A model generated the notes under the pieces. It saw only the letters and a program-made list of their open reading frames with translations. It ran no database searches and had not been told where the DNA came from. From positions 1 to 42,433 of the forward strand of contig NZ_JAMLDX010000027.1 in NCBI RefSeq assembly GCF_024211275.1: DNA of 42,433 bases, read 5' to 3'. The stretch's first letter is position 1. Every line of letters starts with the position of its first letter. Source of the DNA: Sphingomonas tagetis. Lineage in GTDB: Bacteria > Pseudomonadota > Alphaproteobacteria > Sphingomonadales > Sphingomonadaceae. Shown here piece by piece: positions 33,357 to 41,190 of this stretch. The position numbers and the translations under genes were made by a program.

Positions 33357-35078
33357 ATGGCCACTTCGGCAAACCCCACGCGCGACGATTTCGCCGCGCT
33401 TCTCGACCAGACCCTCGGCGGCGCAGAAAGCTTTGAAGGCCGCGTCGTCATCGGCACCGTCACCGGCATCGAAAACGATCTCGCGATCATCGACGTCGGC
33501 CTCAAGAGCGAGGGCCGCGTGCCGCTGCGCGAATTCGCCGCGCCGGGCCAGCCCGCTGAACTCAAGGTCGGCGACGAAGTCGAGGTCTATGTCGACCGCG
33601 TCGAGAATGCGAATGGCGAAGCGATGCTCAGCCGCGACCGCGCCCGCCGCGAAGCCGCATGGGACAAGCTCGAACTCGAATTCAGCCAGGGCAACCGCGT
33701 CGAGGGCGTGATCTTCGGCCGCGTCAAGGGCGGCTTCACCGTCGACCTCTCGGGCGCCGTCGCGTTCCTGCCCGGCTCGCAGGTCGATATCCGTCCGGTG
33801 CGCGACGTGCAGCCGCTGATGGACCTGCCGCAGCCCTTCCAGATCCTCAAGATGGACCGCAAGCGCGGCAACATCGTCGTCTCGCGCCGCGCCGTCCTCG
33901 AAGAGAACCGCGCCGAGCAGCGTTCGGGCCTGATCCAGTCGCTGGCCGAGGGCCAGGTGATCGACGGCGTCGTCAAGAACATCACCGATTACGGTGCGTT
34001 CGTTGATCTGGGCGGCATCGACGGCCTGCTGCATGTCACCGACCTCAGCTACAAGCGCGTCAACCACCCGTCGGAAGTCCTGAACATCGGCGACACCGTC
34101 AAGGTTCAGATCATCCGCATCAACCGCGACACGCAGCGCATCTCGCTCGGCATGAAGCAGCTCGAGAGCGATCCGTGGGATGGCGCGGGTTCGAAGTATC
34201 CGATCGGCGCCAAGCTGTCGGGCCGCGTCACGAACATCACCGAGTATGGCGCGTTCGTCGAGCTGGAAGCCGGCATCGAGGGCCTCGTCCACGTCTCGGA
34301 GATGAGCTGGACCAAGAAGAACGTCCATCCCGGCAAGATCGTCTCGACCTCGCAGGAAGTCGAAGTCGTCGTGCTCGAGGTCGATCAGGACAAGCGCCGC
34401 ATCAGCCTCGGCCTCAAGCAGGCCCAGCAGAACCCGTGGGAAGCCTTCGCGGCTGCCCATCCGGTCGGCACCGAGGTCGAGGGCGAAGTCAAGAACGCCA
34501 CCGAATTCGGCCTGTTCATCGGCCTGGACGGCGACGTCGACGGCATGGTCCACATGAGCGACATCGCGTGGGGCATCTCGGGCGAGGACGCGCTCAACCT
34601 GCATCGCAAGGGCGAGACCGTTAAGGCCGTCGTACTCGCGATCGAGCCGGACAAGGAGCGCATCTCGCTCGGCATGAAGCAGCTCGAGCGTGGCGGCGTC
34701 GCCACCGGCGCGGCTGCGACCCCGGGCGGCGCGGGCTCGCGCGTCAACAAGAACGAAGTCGTCACCGTCACCGTGCTCGAAGTCCGCGACGCGGGCCTCG
34801 AAGTTCAGGTCGGCGACGATGGCGCGACTGGCTTCATCAAGCGCACCGACCTCGGCCGCGACCGCGACGAGCAGCGCCCCGAGCGCTTCCAGGTCGGCCA
34901 GAAGTTCGACGCGATGGTCACCGGCCTCGACCGTTCGAAGAAGCCGACCTTCTCGGTCAAGGCGATGCAGATTGCCGAAGAGAAGCAGGCCGTCGCACAG
35001 TATGGCTCGTCCGATTCGGGCGCGTCGCTCGGCGACATCCTTGGCGAGGCCCTCAAGGCGCGCGAAGAGAAGAAGTGA
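33357..35078 (+). CDS. rpsA: 30S ribosomal protein S1
   Basis: The 573-residue protein contains six S1 (OB-fold) repeats. The starts are visible at GRVVIGTVTGIENDL, GVIFGRVKGGFTVDL, GVVKNITDYGAFVDL, GRVTNITEYGAFVEL, GEVKNATEFGLFIGL and TVTVLEVRDAGLEVQ. S1 binds mRNA on the small ribosomal subunit and helps initiation on structured leaders. The number and order of repeats and the length match alphaproteobacterial S1. The gene ends in a strong hairpin and is followed by ihfB, a conserved arrangement in proteobacteria. The usual upstream cmk gene is absent; an unrelated TPR gene lies there. Confidence 0.98.
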   Translation: MATSANPTRDDFAALLDQTLGGAESFEGRVVIGTVTGIENDLAIIDVGLKSEGRVPLREFAAPGQPAELKVGDEVEVYVDRVENANGEAMLSRDRARREAAWDKLELEFSQGNRVEGVIFGRVKGGFTVDLSGAVAFLPGSQVDIRPVRDVQPLMDLPQPFQILKMDRKRGNIVVSRRAVLEENRAEQRSGLIQSLAEGQVIDGVVKNITDYGAFVDLGGIDGLLHVTDLSYKRVNHPSEVLNIGDTVKVQIIRINRDTQRISLGMKQLESDPWDGAGSKYPIGAKLSGRVTNITEYGAFVELEAGIEGLVHVSEMSWTKKNVHPGKIVSTSQEVEVVVLEVDQDKRRISLGLKQAQQNPWEAFAAAHPVGTEVEGEVKNATEFGLFIGLDGDVDGMVHMSDIAWGISGEDALNLHRKGETVKAVVLAIEPDKERISLGMKQLERGGVATGAAATPGGAGSRVNKNEVVTVTVLEVRDAGLEVQVGDDGATGFIKRTDLGRDRDEQRPERFQVGQKFDAMVTGLDRSKKPTFSVKAMQIAEEKQAVAQYGSSDSGASLGDILGEALKAREEKK

Positions 35079-35084
35079 TTGCAC

Positions 35085-35115
35085 GCGGGGCGGGCGGATT
35101 TGCCGTCCGCCCCGC
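35085..35115 (+). terminator. Rho-independent terminator of rpsA
   Basis: GCGGGGCGGGCGG (35085-35097) and CCGTCCGCCCCGC (35103-35115) form a 13-bp stem with one G-U pair and a 5-base loop (ATTTG). The stem starts 7 bases after the rpsA stop. The following CAATCATTTC is only weakly T-rich, but the stem is very stable. Confidence 0.8.
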
Positions 35116-35281
35116 CAATCATTTCAAGGATTTCGCACTTAATGCTGCGAAACCATGGTTAACGCTGCAAGATTCGATTGATGCAGATAAGGAATCCGGC
35201 CTAAACCGGCCCCTGAAAAGGTGGCTGCGAGGGCGACGCGGTCGACTCCGGCGCTTCGGGCCGGTCATTTGGGGACCCGGG

Positions 35282-35560
35282 ATGATCCGTTCGGAACTCG
35301 TACAGATGCTGGCCGGCGAAAATCCGGACCTGTCGGCGGCGGAGATCGAATCGATCGTCGACACCTTCTTCAACGAAATCACCAGCCGCCTGATCTCGGA
35401 CGGCCGCGTCGAGCTTCGCGGCTTCGGCGCCTTCTCGACCCGCGCCCGCGACGCCCGCACCGGCCGCAACCCGCGCACCGGCGAAGCGGTCGACGTCCAG
35501 GCCAAGCGCGTGCCCTATTTCAAGCCCGGCAAGGAAATGCGCGCACGTCTTAACGTGTAA
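35282..35560 (+). CDS. ihfB: Integration host factor subunit beta
   Basis: The 92-residue HU/IHF-family protein begins MIRSELVQMLAGENPDLS and has the DNA-arm signature FGAFSTRARDARTGRNPRTG with the minor-groove Pro, and VPYFKPGKEMRARLNV at its end. With IhfA it forms the DNA-bending heterodimer used in recombination, replication and transcription. The ATG at 35282 is preceded by GGGGA. The frame is open to 35075 through non-homologous sequence. It follows rpsA as in many proteobacteria but is separated by a strong terminator and 203 bp, so it probably has its own promoter. Confidence 0.96.
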   Translation: MIRSELVQMLAGENPDLSAAEIESIVDTFFNEITSRLISDGRVELRGFGAFSTRARDARTGRNPRTGEAVDVQAKRVPYFKPGKEMRARLNV

Positions 35561-35616
35561 ATGCAGCGCCGGGGCTTGTGCCCCCCTCCTTTAGCGCCTA
35601 ACCGCGCGGCTCGCGT

Positions 35617-35695
<79 letters not shown>

Positions 35696-35709
35696 CCAAG
35701 AAAATATCG

Positions 35710-35735
35710 AAAATTCAGCAACTTACCTGAATTTT
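35710..35735 (+). terminator. Terminator-like AT hairpin after tRNA-Pro
   Basis: AAAATTCAG (35710-35718) and CTGAATTTT (35727-35735) are perfect 9-bp complements with an 8-base loop, 16 bases after the tRNA end. The stem ends in TTTT. It can terminate the tRNA transcript. Confidence 0.5.
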
Positions 35736-35741
35736 GACGCT

Positions 35742-35766
35742 CGAAAATATACAGCGAAATATACAG
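35742..35766. repeat. Tandem repeat next to tRNA-Pro
   Basis: CGAAAATATACAG (35742-35754) and CGAAATATACAG (35755-35766) are adjacent near-identical units, with a third partial GCGAAAT starting at 35767. The AT-rich block sits 48 bases past the tRNA and could be an integrase-binding arm site or the remnant of an attachment region. Confidence 0.45.
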
Positions 35767-35785
35767 GCGAAATTGCGCTGTTCGA

Positions 35786-36007
35786 TCAGAACGGCAGCGT
35801 TGGCGCGCTCGACTCCACAAGCTCAGGGTAAGCCATAGTCATCTCGGCGGCGATCATCTCGCCGAGCGCTGCCGCCGCCCTGTCGCGAGCTTCGATATCC
35901 GCCAGTTCCACAAGCGTCCGCTTCGGCACTCGGCGCAGCCATTTGGCGATCGACTCGGCGAGTTGCGAATCGGAAACGGGCGGCGGAGGCTCGGCGATTC
36001 GGATCAC
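35786..36007 (-). CDS. Small DUF6771-like hypothetical protein
   Basis: The 73-residue protein from GTG 36007 has an internal helical pattern IAKWLRRVPKRTLVELADIE and then RAAAALGEMIAAEMTMA. It recalls DUF6771, a family of about 60-residue sphingomonad proteins with a similar R-x-x-A-x-x-x-L-x-x-M-I-A-A ending. The ribosome site (AGGG) is weak and the start codon is GTG, so existence is moderately supported. It is divergent from the restriction-modification gene, 15 bp away, and could help control it, but nothing shows that directly. Confidence 0.45.
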   Translation of the reverse strand: MIRIAEPPPPVSDSQLAESIAKWLRRVPKRTLVELADIEARDRAAAALGEMIAAEMTMAYPELVESSAPTLPF

Positions 36008-36022
36008 ACCCTATGAGCTCAT

Positions 36023-38563
36023 ATGGAGAACAAGGACTCAAGCCGGTCTGGCGCGGAGGCGCGCAAATTTAGGGGGCAGCAGATTCTCCGCTTTGGCATC
36101 GCCAATTCACTGAACCGTCCTATACCCGCCAGTCTTGGTTTGAATGAAAGAATGGGGCCGATACCTTCTATGATTCTGGCACAGTCGCTCGCCAAGGCCC
36201 GAACCGAGGAAGACGTCAAAGACGCCTATATCTCAGCCTTGGGGCTAAAAGGCGTTTCCAAAAATCTAGTTGATATCCAGACACAGGAAATCTGGTTTGA
36301 GGCGAAGGCGGTTTCCACACCGCCGATCATCATGTTCGCGCAGTTGATGTTCTATATTCGCGCGGCAAAACGGCGGGGCGAGCCGATGCCAGCTTTCCTC
36401 GCTGTTATCGACCGCGACAAGGCGGCGATCATGCCGACCGACAGGGCACTGCCGCTGCTCGACGACAAGGGCATCGTCTGGCCGAAATCGGGGTCTGCCG
36501 CGGGCAAGGAACTGGGCGCGCAGATCGCGCCCTATGTTCAGACACACATAGTGGAATATGAGATCGCGCATGACGAGGCGGCGTTCGTCAAGGCGGTGCA
36601 GGACGCCATACGCGAACGCCGCATCATCCGCACGCCAATTACGCCCGACAATCTGCGGCAGGTGTTCGACCGCTGGGTGACGATGATCGGCGAGGAACTG
36701 GGCGTGACGGCGCAGCCAGATTACGCCGTGCTGTTCTTTGCCGACATCATGCACGACGGCACGCACGAGGCAATGAAGCAGCCCGCCGGTGCCCGGATGC
36801 TGATGACCGCTGCCGGGCCGACCTTCTTCCTCAACGGCGAAACCTATGAGCTGGCGAACGACAAGGGCTATCGCAATTTCTGGGCGATCTATCACCGCCC
36901 GCCCGAACAGAAGCACCGCCACTATCTGCTCGAACGGCGCGACAGCCTTCTCCCTGTCGATGAACAGAAGTTCAAGGGCGCCTATTACACGCCGCTGCAT
37001 ATTGTTGACAAAGCCTATGACCAACTTCGCGCGACGCTGGGCGAGAACTGGCAGGACCGTTATCTGGTTTGGGACATGTGCGCGGGCGTTGGTAATCTGG
37101 AGGCCAAGCACAGCAATCTGCGCAACGTGTTCATGTCCACGCTCGACCAAGCCGATGTGACCATCATGCGGTCGAACCCCGCCTTCGCCGGCGCGGAAAT
37201 CTTCCAGTATGATTATTTGAACGACGACATCACCGATTTCAGTGAAATCGATTATGATCTGTCGAACAAATTGCCGATGGCGCTGCGTCAAGCAATCGCC
37301 GATGCGAGGGACTGCAAGAAGGGTGCGAAGCCGATCTTGGTGCTGATCAATCCGCCTTATGCGGAGAGCGGATCCGGCATCGGTAAGGGCGACGAGAACA
37401 AAATCGGCGTCGAGAAGACTCGTATCAACGGTTGGATGCGCGAGATGAACCTCGGTTATGCGAGCAAGGAGCTTTTCGCTCAGTTCCTCGTCCGCATCGC
37501 GCGTGAATTACCCGATGCGACGCTCGCGATGTTCAGCACCCTCAAGTATGTCAATGCGCCGAATTTCGAACCATTCAGGCGGGTGTGGCAGGCGAAGTAT
37601 CTTGATGGCTTCGTAGTCCACAGCCGAGCCTTCGATGGCTTGAATGGCAATTTCCCCATCGGTTTTCTGATTTGGGACCAAAGCAGACCGGAGATTGTGC
37701 GAGACCTTACGCTCGTGGCTCGTGATCGCGCAGGCGAACTGGTCGGCGAAAAGACCATTGCGGTGCGACCAACCTCCGCGCTGCTCAACGCTTGGATTTC
37801 GGCTCCTCCCGCCAAGGGGGCGCTCGCGCTTCCCTTGTCGAACGCCCTCAGCGTTTCCACAAATCCGCGACGAAAGCTTTGGTGTGATGGAGCGCTGGGT
37901 TATCTGTTCGCGGGCAACAACGACCTGCAAAATGCCTCAACAGGCACGGCTCTCACTTCGTCCATCTATACCGGCAGAAATGGTGGTGGGTCATACGTTC
38001 TTCCCGAAAATGTTGAGCCTTCCGCGATCGTCTTCAGCGTCCGTCGCCTGATCAAGCCGACTTGGCTCAACGACCGCGACCAGTTCCTCCAGCCCAGCGA
38101 ACCGATAACCGAGGAGTTCACGTCCGACTGCCTAGTCTGGATGCTGTTCAACGGGAGCAACCTGACCGTCGGTGCCGACGGGCTGCGCTGGGACGATCGT
38201 GATTGGAGTCTTGTCAATCACTTCATTCCCTTCACCGAAGTCGAGGTCGGCGCCAAGGGGAGGTTCGAGAGCGACTTCATGGTCCGCTATATGGCGGGTC
38301 TAACCTTCTCGCCCGAGGCGGAAGCGGTGCTCGACGAGGGGCGCAAGCTTTGGGCGCGCTTCCACGCCGCCAGCTTCCCCCGAAGGATTCGCGACGAATA
38401 CAAGCTTGGGCGCCCCGACGCCGGATGGTATCAGATTCGCCGCGCGCTCGAAGCTTATGGCGATAGCGAACCGATTGATTTCGATCCGTTCAAGGCCGCT
38501 TATTCATTGCTGACGGCCAAGCTGCGGCCCAAGGTTTACGAGTTCGGGTTTCTGCCTGAGTAA
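36023..38563 (+). CDS. Single-chain restriction-modification enzyme (Type IIG-like)
   Basis: The 846-residue protein appears to combine nuclease and methyltransferase. At about residues 84-95, Asp84 and Glu93-Ala-Lys95 (VDIQTQEIWFEAK) fit a PD-(D/E)xK nuclease site. The amino-methyltransferase motifs follow in gamma order: FKGAYYTP at 317-324 (motif X), DMCAGVGNLE at 351-360 (SAM-binding motif I) and INPPYAES at 442-449 (catalytic N-P-P-Y, adenine-N6 type). The C-terminal 350 residues should hold target recognition. Such single proteins cut and methylate DNA without a separate S subunit. The recognition sequence is unknown. It lies in the island beside tRNA-Pro, with no neighbouring methylase. 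Confidence 0.82.
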   Translation: MENKDSSRSGAEARKFRGQQILRFGIANSLNRPIPASLGLNERMGPIPSMILAQSLAKARTEEDVKDAYISALGLKGVSKNLVDIQTQEIWFEAKAVSTPPIIMFAQLMFYIRAAKRRGEPMPAFLAVIDRDKAAIMPTDRALPLLDDKGIVWPKSGSAAGKELGAQIAPYVQTHIVEYEIAHDEAAFVKAVQDAIRERRIIRTPITPDNLRQVFDRWVTMIGEELGVTAQPDYAVLFFADIMHDGTHEAMKQPAGARMLMTAAGPTFFLNGETYELANDKGYRNFWAIYHRPPEQKHRHYLLERRDSLLPVDEQKFKGAYYTPLHIVDKAYDQLRATLGENWQDRYLVWDMCAGVGNLEAKHSNLRNVFMSTLDQADVTIMRSNPAFAGAEIFQYDYLNDDITDFSEIDYDLSNKLPMALRQAIADARDCKKGAKPILVLINPPYAESGSGIGKGDENKIGVEKTRINGWMREMNLGYASKELFAQFLVRIARELPDATLAMFSTLKYVNAPNFEPFRRVWQAKYLDGFVVHSRAFDGLNGNFPIGFLIWDQSRPEIVRDLTLVARDRAGELVGEKTIAVRPTSALLNAWISAPPAKGALALPLSNALSVSTNPRRKLWCDGALGYLFAGNNDLQNASTGTALTSSIYTGRNGGGSYVLPENVEPSAIVFSVRRLIKPTWLNDRDQFLQPSEPITEEFTSDCLVWMLFNGSNLTVGADGLRWDDRDWSLVNHFIPFTEVEVGAKGRFESDFMVRYMAGLTFSPEAEAVLDEGRKLWARFHAASFPRRIRDEYKLGRPDAGWYQIRRALEAYGDSEPIDFDPFKAAYSLLTAKLRPKVYEFGFLPE

Positions 38564-38857
38564 AGGCCACTCATAGCTTCAGGCCGATCGCGGCCGTTAT
38601 GGTGGTTGAGCTGGCCCAGCCATTCATCTGGTCACGGCGGCTCGATCAGCCGTGGGGAGCGCAATCCATTTCCGGGGCAGGTAGCGCAACCGCTTGACAC
38701 GATCTCGAATTGAGGTCGAAAGCTCGGGCATCGCTCCAGCGCCACCACATCGTCGGCGCTGCGCCCGTCTCGCCTATAGTTCCCGCCCGCGATTCACACG
38801 TCCACTGTGGCGCCGAGAGGGGCGATGATTTTGCGGCGAGGCACTGCGCGAGCTGCG
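38564..38857. other. Gene-free stretch between the R-M gene and the recombinase
   Basis: These 294 bases hold no convincing gene. A minus-strand frame of 75 codons (38646-38873) overlaps the recombinase 3' end and lacks a good ribosome site, so I did not call it. A perfect TTGACA at 38694-38699 has no matching -10 box at the right distance. It may be residue of an older insertion. Confidence 0.3.
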
Positions 38858-39439
38858 TTACGCCGATGCGCAATAGCGCGCCACCGTTGCACGGCTGATC
38901 CCGAACTGCGCCATCGTCGCGGGGATGCTCGCGCTATTCTCACGCCGCCACGTTGCCACCTCAGCCGCGTCCGCTGCTTTCGGACGCCCCAAGCTCGCCT
39001 TGCCCCGGTGCGTGCGTCCAGTCGCGGCGAGAGATGCCTTGGCAGCCATGCGACCGCTTTCGCAGCGTTCCTTTATTCGTTGACGTTCAATGTCGGAAAT
39101 TTGAGCGAGAACAGCGACAATGATCTCGCCTACCCCCCGCCCCCCTATCGGGCCTAGCCCCCTCACATCCACCGTCACGCCCATGTCCAGTAGTCGGCGC
39201 ACGGTGGCTTGCACGTCCAGCGCATCGCGGCCCAAGCGGTCGAGCGCATAGACATAGATGGTGTCGCCTTCACGCACATAGGACAGCAGCTTGGCGAACG
39301 CGGGGCGGGTGGCAGCCGGCGTGGCGCCGCTAATCCCTTCGTCGGCGAACTCCCGATCGAACCCGCCACCTAACGCTTGGCGTTGGGCCTCCACGCTCTG
39401 ATCGCCAGTGCTGACACGATAGTAGGCAATGCGGGTCAT
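38858..39439 (-). CDS. Serine recombinase (resolvase/invertase)
   Basis: The 193-residue protein from ATG 39439 (GGAGG upstream) has the N-terminal catalytic domain of resolvases: MTRIAYYRVSTGDQ with Ser10 as nucleophile, then ALDRLGRDALD, and ISDIERQRIKERCESG before the long E helix. A C-terminal HTH (MAQFGISRATVARYCAS) binds the crossover site. Size and order match Tn3-type resolvases and Hin-like invertases. Inverted repeats immediately upstream of its start (39451-39562) may be its binding site. No transposase gene partners it in the window, so it could be an orphan of a lost transposon or plasmid. Confidence 0.92.
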   Translation of the reverse strand: MTRIAYYRVSTGDQSVEAQRQALGGGFDREFADEGISGATPAATRPAFAKLLSYVREGDTIYVYALDRLGRDALDVQATVRRLLDMGVTVDVRGLGPIGGRGVGEIIVAVLAQISDIERQRIKERCESGRMAAKASLAATGRTHRGKASLGRPKAADAAEVATWRRENSASIPATMAQFGISRATVARYCASA

Positions 39440-39732
39440 GTGGCCTCCGAGTCTCAAAAGATACCCTTACATATCGAGACTGTATCATAAGTCAATATGA
39501 TATCTTTTGAGGCGGTATCGGTGCGGTATTTCGGGGGTCTGAAAAGCTACAACTTTTGAGACGGCCCGCGTGGCGTTGAGGCGAGTTGGCCCGCCGTGGC
39601 GAGGGTTGATCATGGCGCTGCACGACGGGAGGTGACGCGCGTTCGGCGCCGGCATGTTCGCGCGCGCGCGTTATCGGCTAGCCGGAAGATTTGCGTTTGG
39701 CCCGCTGCACTGAATGTTGCTACCATGTTCCC
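39440..39732. other. Recombinase upstream region with inverted repeats
   Basis: The 293-bp region has no gene. GTCTCAAAAG (39451-39460) is the exact inverse of CTTTTGAGAC (39553-39562), and a middle copy TATCTTTTGAG (39501-39511) inverts CTCAAAAGATA (39453-39463). TATCATA (39483-39489) and TATGATA (39496-39502) form another inverted pair. Clusters of related inverted sites beside a resolvase gene are what a res/crossover region looks like. Confidence 0.5.
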
Positions 39733-40716
39733 ATGAATAACAAAGCGGGCGTGAAGCGCACTAAGGATCAGCACTACGTCCCGCGGCTCCACCTGAGACA
39801 CTTTCGCGGCGAAGCACCAAAGAACATGGTGTGGACCTACAGCAAGAGCCGGGGGACCGTGCGCCCCTCTCGGGTGGAGGAGACGGGGTTCAAGCGCAAC
39901 TTCTACTCGGTCCAGACCGATGACGGCGTGTATAACGACGACCTAGACAACGCCTTGAGCGACATCGAGAACAAGGCAGCTCCGGTATATGAGCGCTTAC
40001 TTGCCGGTGAGATTCCACAAGGGCAGGATCGCGCCGACTTCGCTTCCTTCGTTGCGACTTGCTATTCTCGTTCGCCGGCCATGGTCAGAGGCTACGCGGA
40101 AAGCGTGGCGCGGATGAATGTGTTGGAACTGCGGCTGCAAGCGACCAAGCCGGCGAGATTCAACCGGCTTATGGATGAAATGCAGCGCGACACTGGCCTT
40201 GTGGTCGAGGATCGCGACGCGCTGATGGCGTTTGTCAACGATCCGTCGCGGTATCACATCGGGGTCAGCGAAAAGCTCGGATTGCAAAGCGTCGCTTTAG
40301 CCGATGAACTCGCGCCCATCCTGTTCAGGCGGTATTGGAACATCGTAACCGCCGTTGGCGATGCCTTCATTACCTGCGACAATCCTGTGTATCGTTGGGT
40401 GCCGCCGGACACGGTGCACCCGATATATGGCGATGGTGGGTTCAAGAACGGAAGGGGGGAAGTTACGCTTCCGCTTTCTTCTACCAAGCTGCTTTTGATC
40501 GGAGGCCGCACAAGCGAGGGTGACGCCCTTGCAGTTGGATGGCGGGAGGTCGAGCAGTTAAACCGCATGCGCGCGGCCCACGCCGAAGAGGTTCTTTTCG
40601 CCGATCGCAAAGACGATCGAATTGCCGCGTTGGCGCGTGAGTTCGCGAATAGCCGCCCACGAATGCGGATCGGCATGGATGCGGCTAACGACTTCGAGGT
40701 CCAGATCAATCGCTGA
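39733..40716 (+). CDS. DUF4238 domain protein
   Basis: The 327-residue protein from ATG 39733 begins MNNKAGVKRTKDQHYVPRLH. It has the Q-H-Y-V-P-x-x-x-L-R-x-F pattern that opens DUF4238, and FITCDNPVYRWVPPD and EVTLPLSSTKLLLIGG later. DUF4238 proteins are uncharacterised, scattered across bacteria and frequent on mobile elements. No signal peptide or membrane helix is seen. The function is unknown; the context (island, PIN-like protein, R-M enzyme) suggests host defence or an accessory role, which is inference only. An upstream start (39691) is possible but unsupported. Confidence 0.78.
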   Translation: MNNKAGVKRTKDQHYVPRLHLRHFRGEAPKNMVWTYSKSRGTVRPSRVEETGFKRNFYSVQTDDGVYNDDLDNALSDIENKAAPVYERLLAGEIPQGQDRADFASFVATCYSRSPAMVRGYAESVARMNVLELRLQATKPARFNRLMDEMQRDTGLVVEDRDALMAFVNDPSRYHIGVSEKLGLQSVALADELAPILFRRYWNIVTAVGDAFITCDNPVYRWVPPDTVHPIYGDGGFKNGRGEVTLPLSSTKLLLIGGRTSEGDALAVGWREVEQLNRMRAAHAEEVLFADRKDDRIAALAREFANSRPRMRIGMDAANDFEVQINR

Positions 40717-40757
40717 GGCAGATCCAGCGTCGATGACCCAAGCCGAAATATCGCATC

Positions 40758-40774
40758 AAATTTGGCACAAATTT
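40758..40774. promoter_or_regulatory. Perfect AAATTTG inverted repeat, candidate operator
   Basis: AAATTTG (40758-40764) and CAAATTT (40768-40774) are exact inverses with a 3-base spacer, 56 bp before the small membrane protein start. A dimeric repressor site is plausible; no regulator is identified. Confidence 0.4.
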
Positions 40775-40829
40775 CTCATGACTGCGCGCAAATAGGCCCT
40801 AGCTTCGCATCAGATTGGGGGAGGCGATT

Positions 40830-41177
40830 ATGGAGAGCGTAGCTGAATGGGCAGCGCCCAAGGCATCTGGCCGGCGGGGATGGTTGTGGCTGATACCCCT
40901 GCCAATCTGTGCAGCCTTCTATTTCTTCTGCGGTTTCTACACCGTCCAGCCGATCGGTGCGCTTCCTGATGGTGCCACGGCAATTGTCTGGCGCGAATCT
41001 GGCGAGCCTTTCTTCAACTCCGCTGATGCCCTGTGCCTTGAGCGCGTCGGCTACGTGTCGTTGCTGTGTCGGGGCATGGCGATGGGTCGCGGTCCAACTG
41101 ATCGGATCATCGTGCGGTTGCCTTATATGGATTGGGCGTATTCGCTGAGCACCGGCGGGCAGTCCTTTGATCGGTAG
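40830..41177 (+). CDS. Small membrane-anchored hypothetical protein
   Basis: The 115-residue protein from ATG 40830 (GGGGGAGG eight bases upstream) has a single hydrophobic helix at about residues 17-38 (WLWLIPLPICAAFYFFCGFY). A positively charged N terminus (KASGRRG) precedes it, suggesting a single-pass protein with a periplasmic tail. The tail has two cysteines (ALCLERVGYVSLLCRG) that may form a disulfide. I do not recognise the family. It follows the DUF4238 gene on the same strand after 113 bp, and it converges with the PIN-like gene (13 bp between stops). Confidence 0.6.
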   Translation: MESVAEWAAPKASGRRGWLWLIPLPICAAFYFFCGFYTVQPIGALPDGATAIVWRESGEPFFNSADALCLERVGYVSLLCRGMAMGRGPTDRIIVRLPYMDWAYSLSTGGQSFDR

Positions 41178-41190
41178 TGCCAGCTGGATA

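Noticed and set aside
33096..35084. 662-codon minus-strand frame opposite rpsA
   Set aside because: Six S1 domains are on the plus strand; the minus frame is Asp/Ala/Val-rich antisense.
38646..38873. 75-codon minus-strand frame between the R-M gene and the recombinase
   Set aside because: It overlaps the recombinase 3' end, has no good ribosome site and shows no recognisable domain; it could be a remnant of a transposon but cannot be supported.
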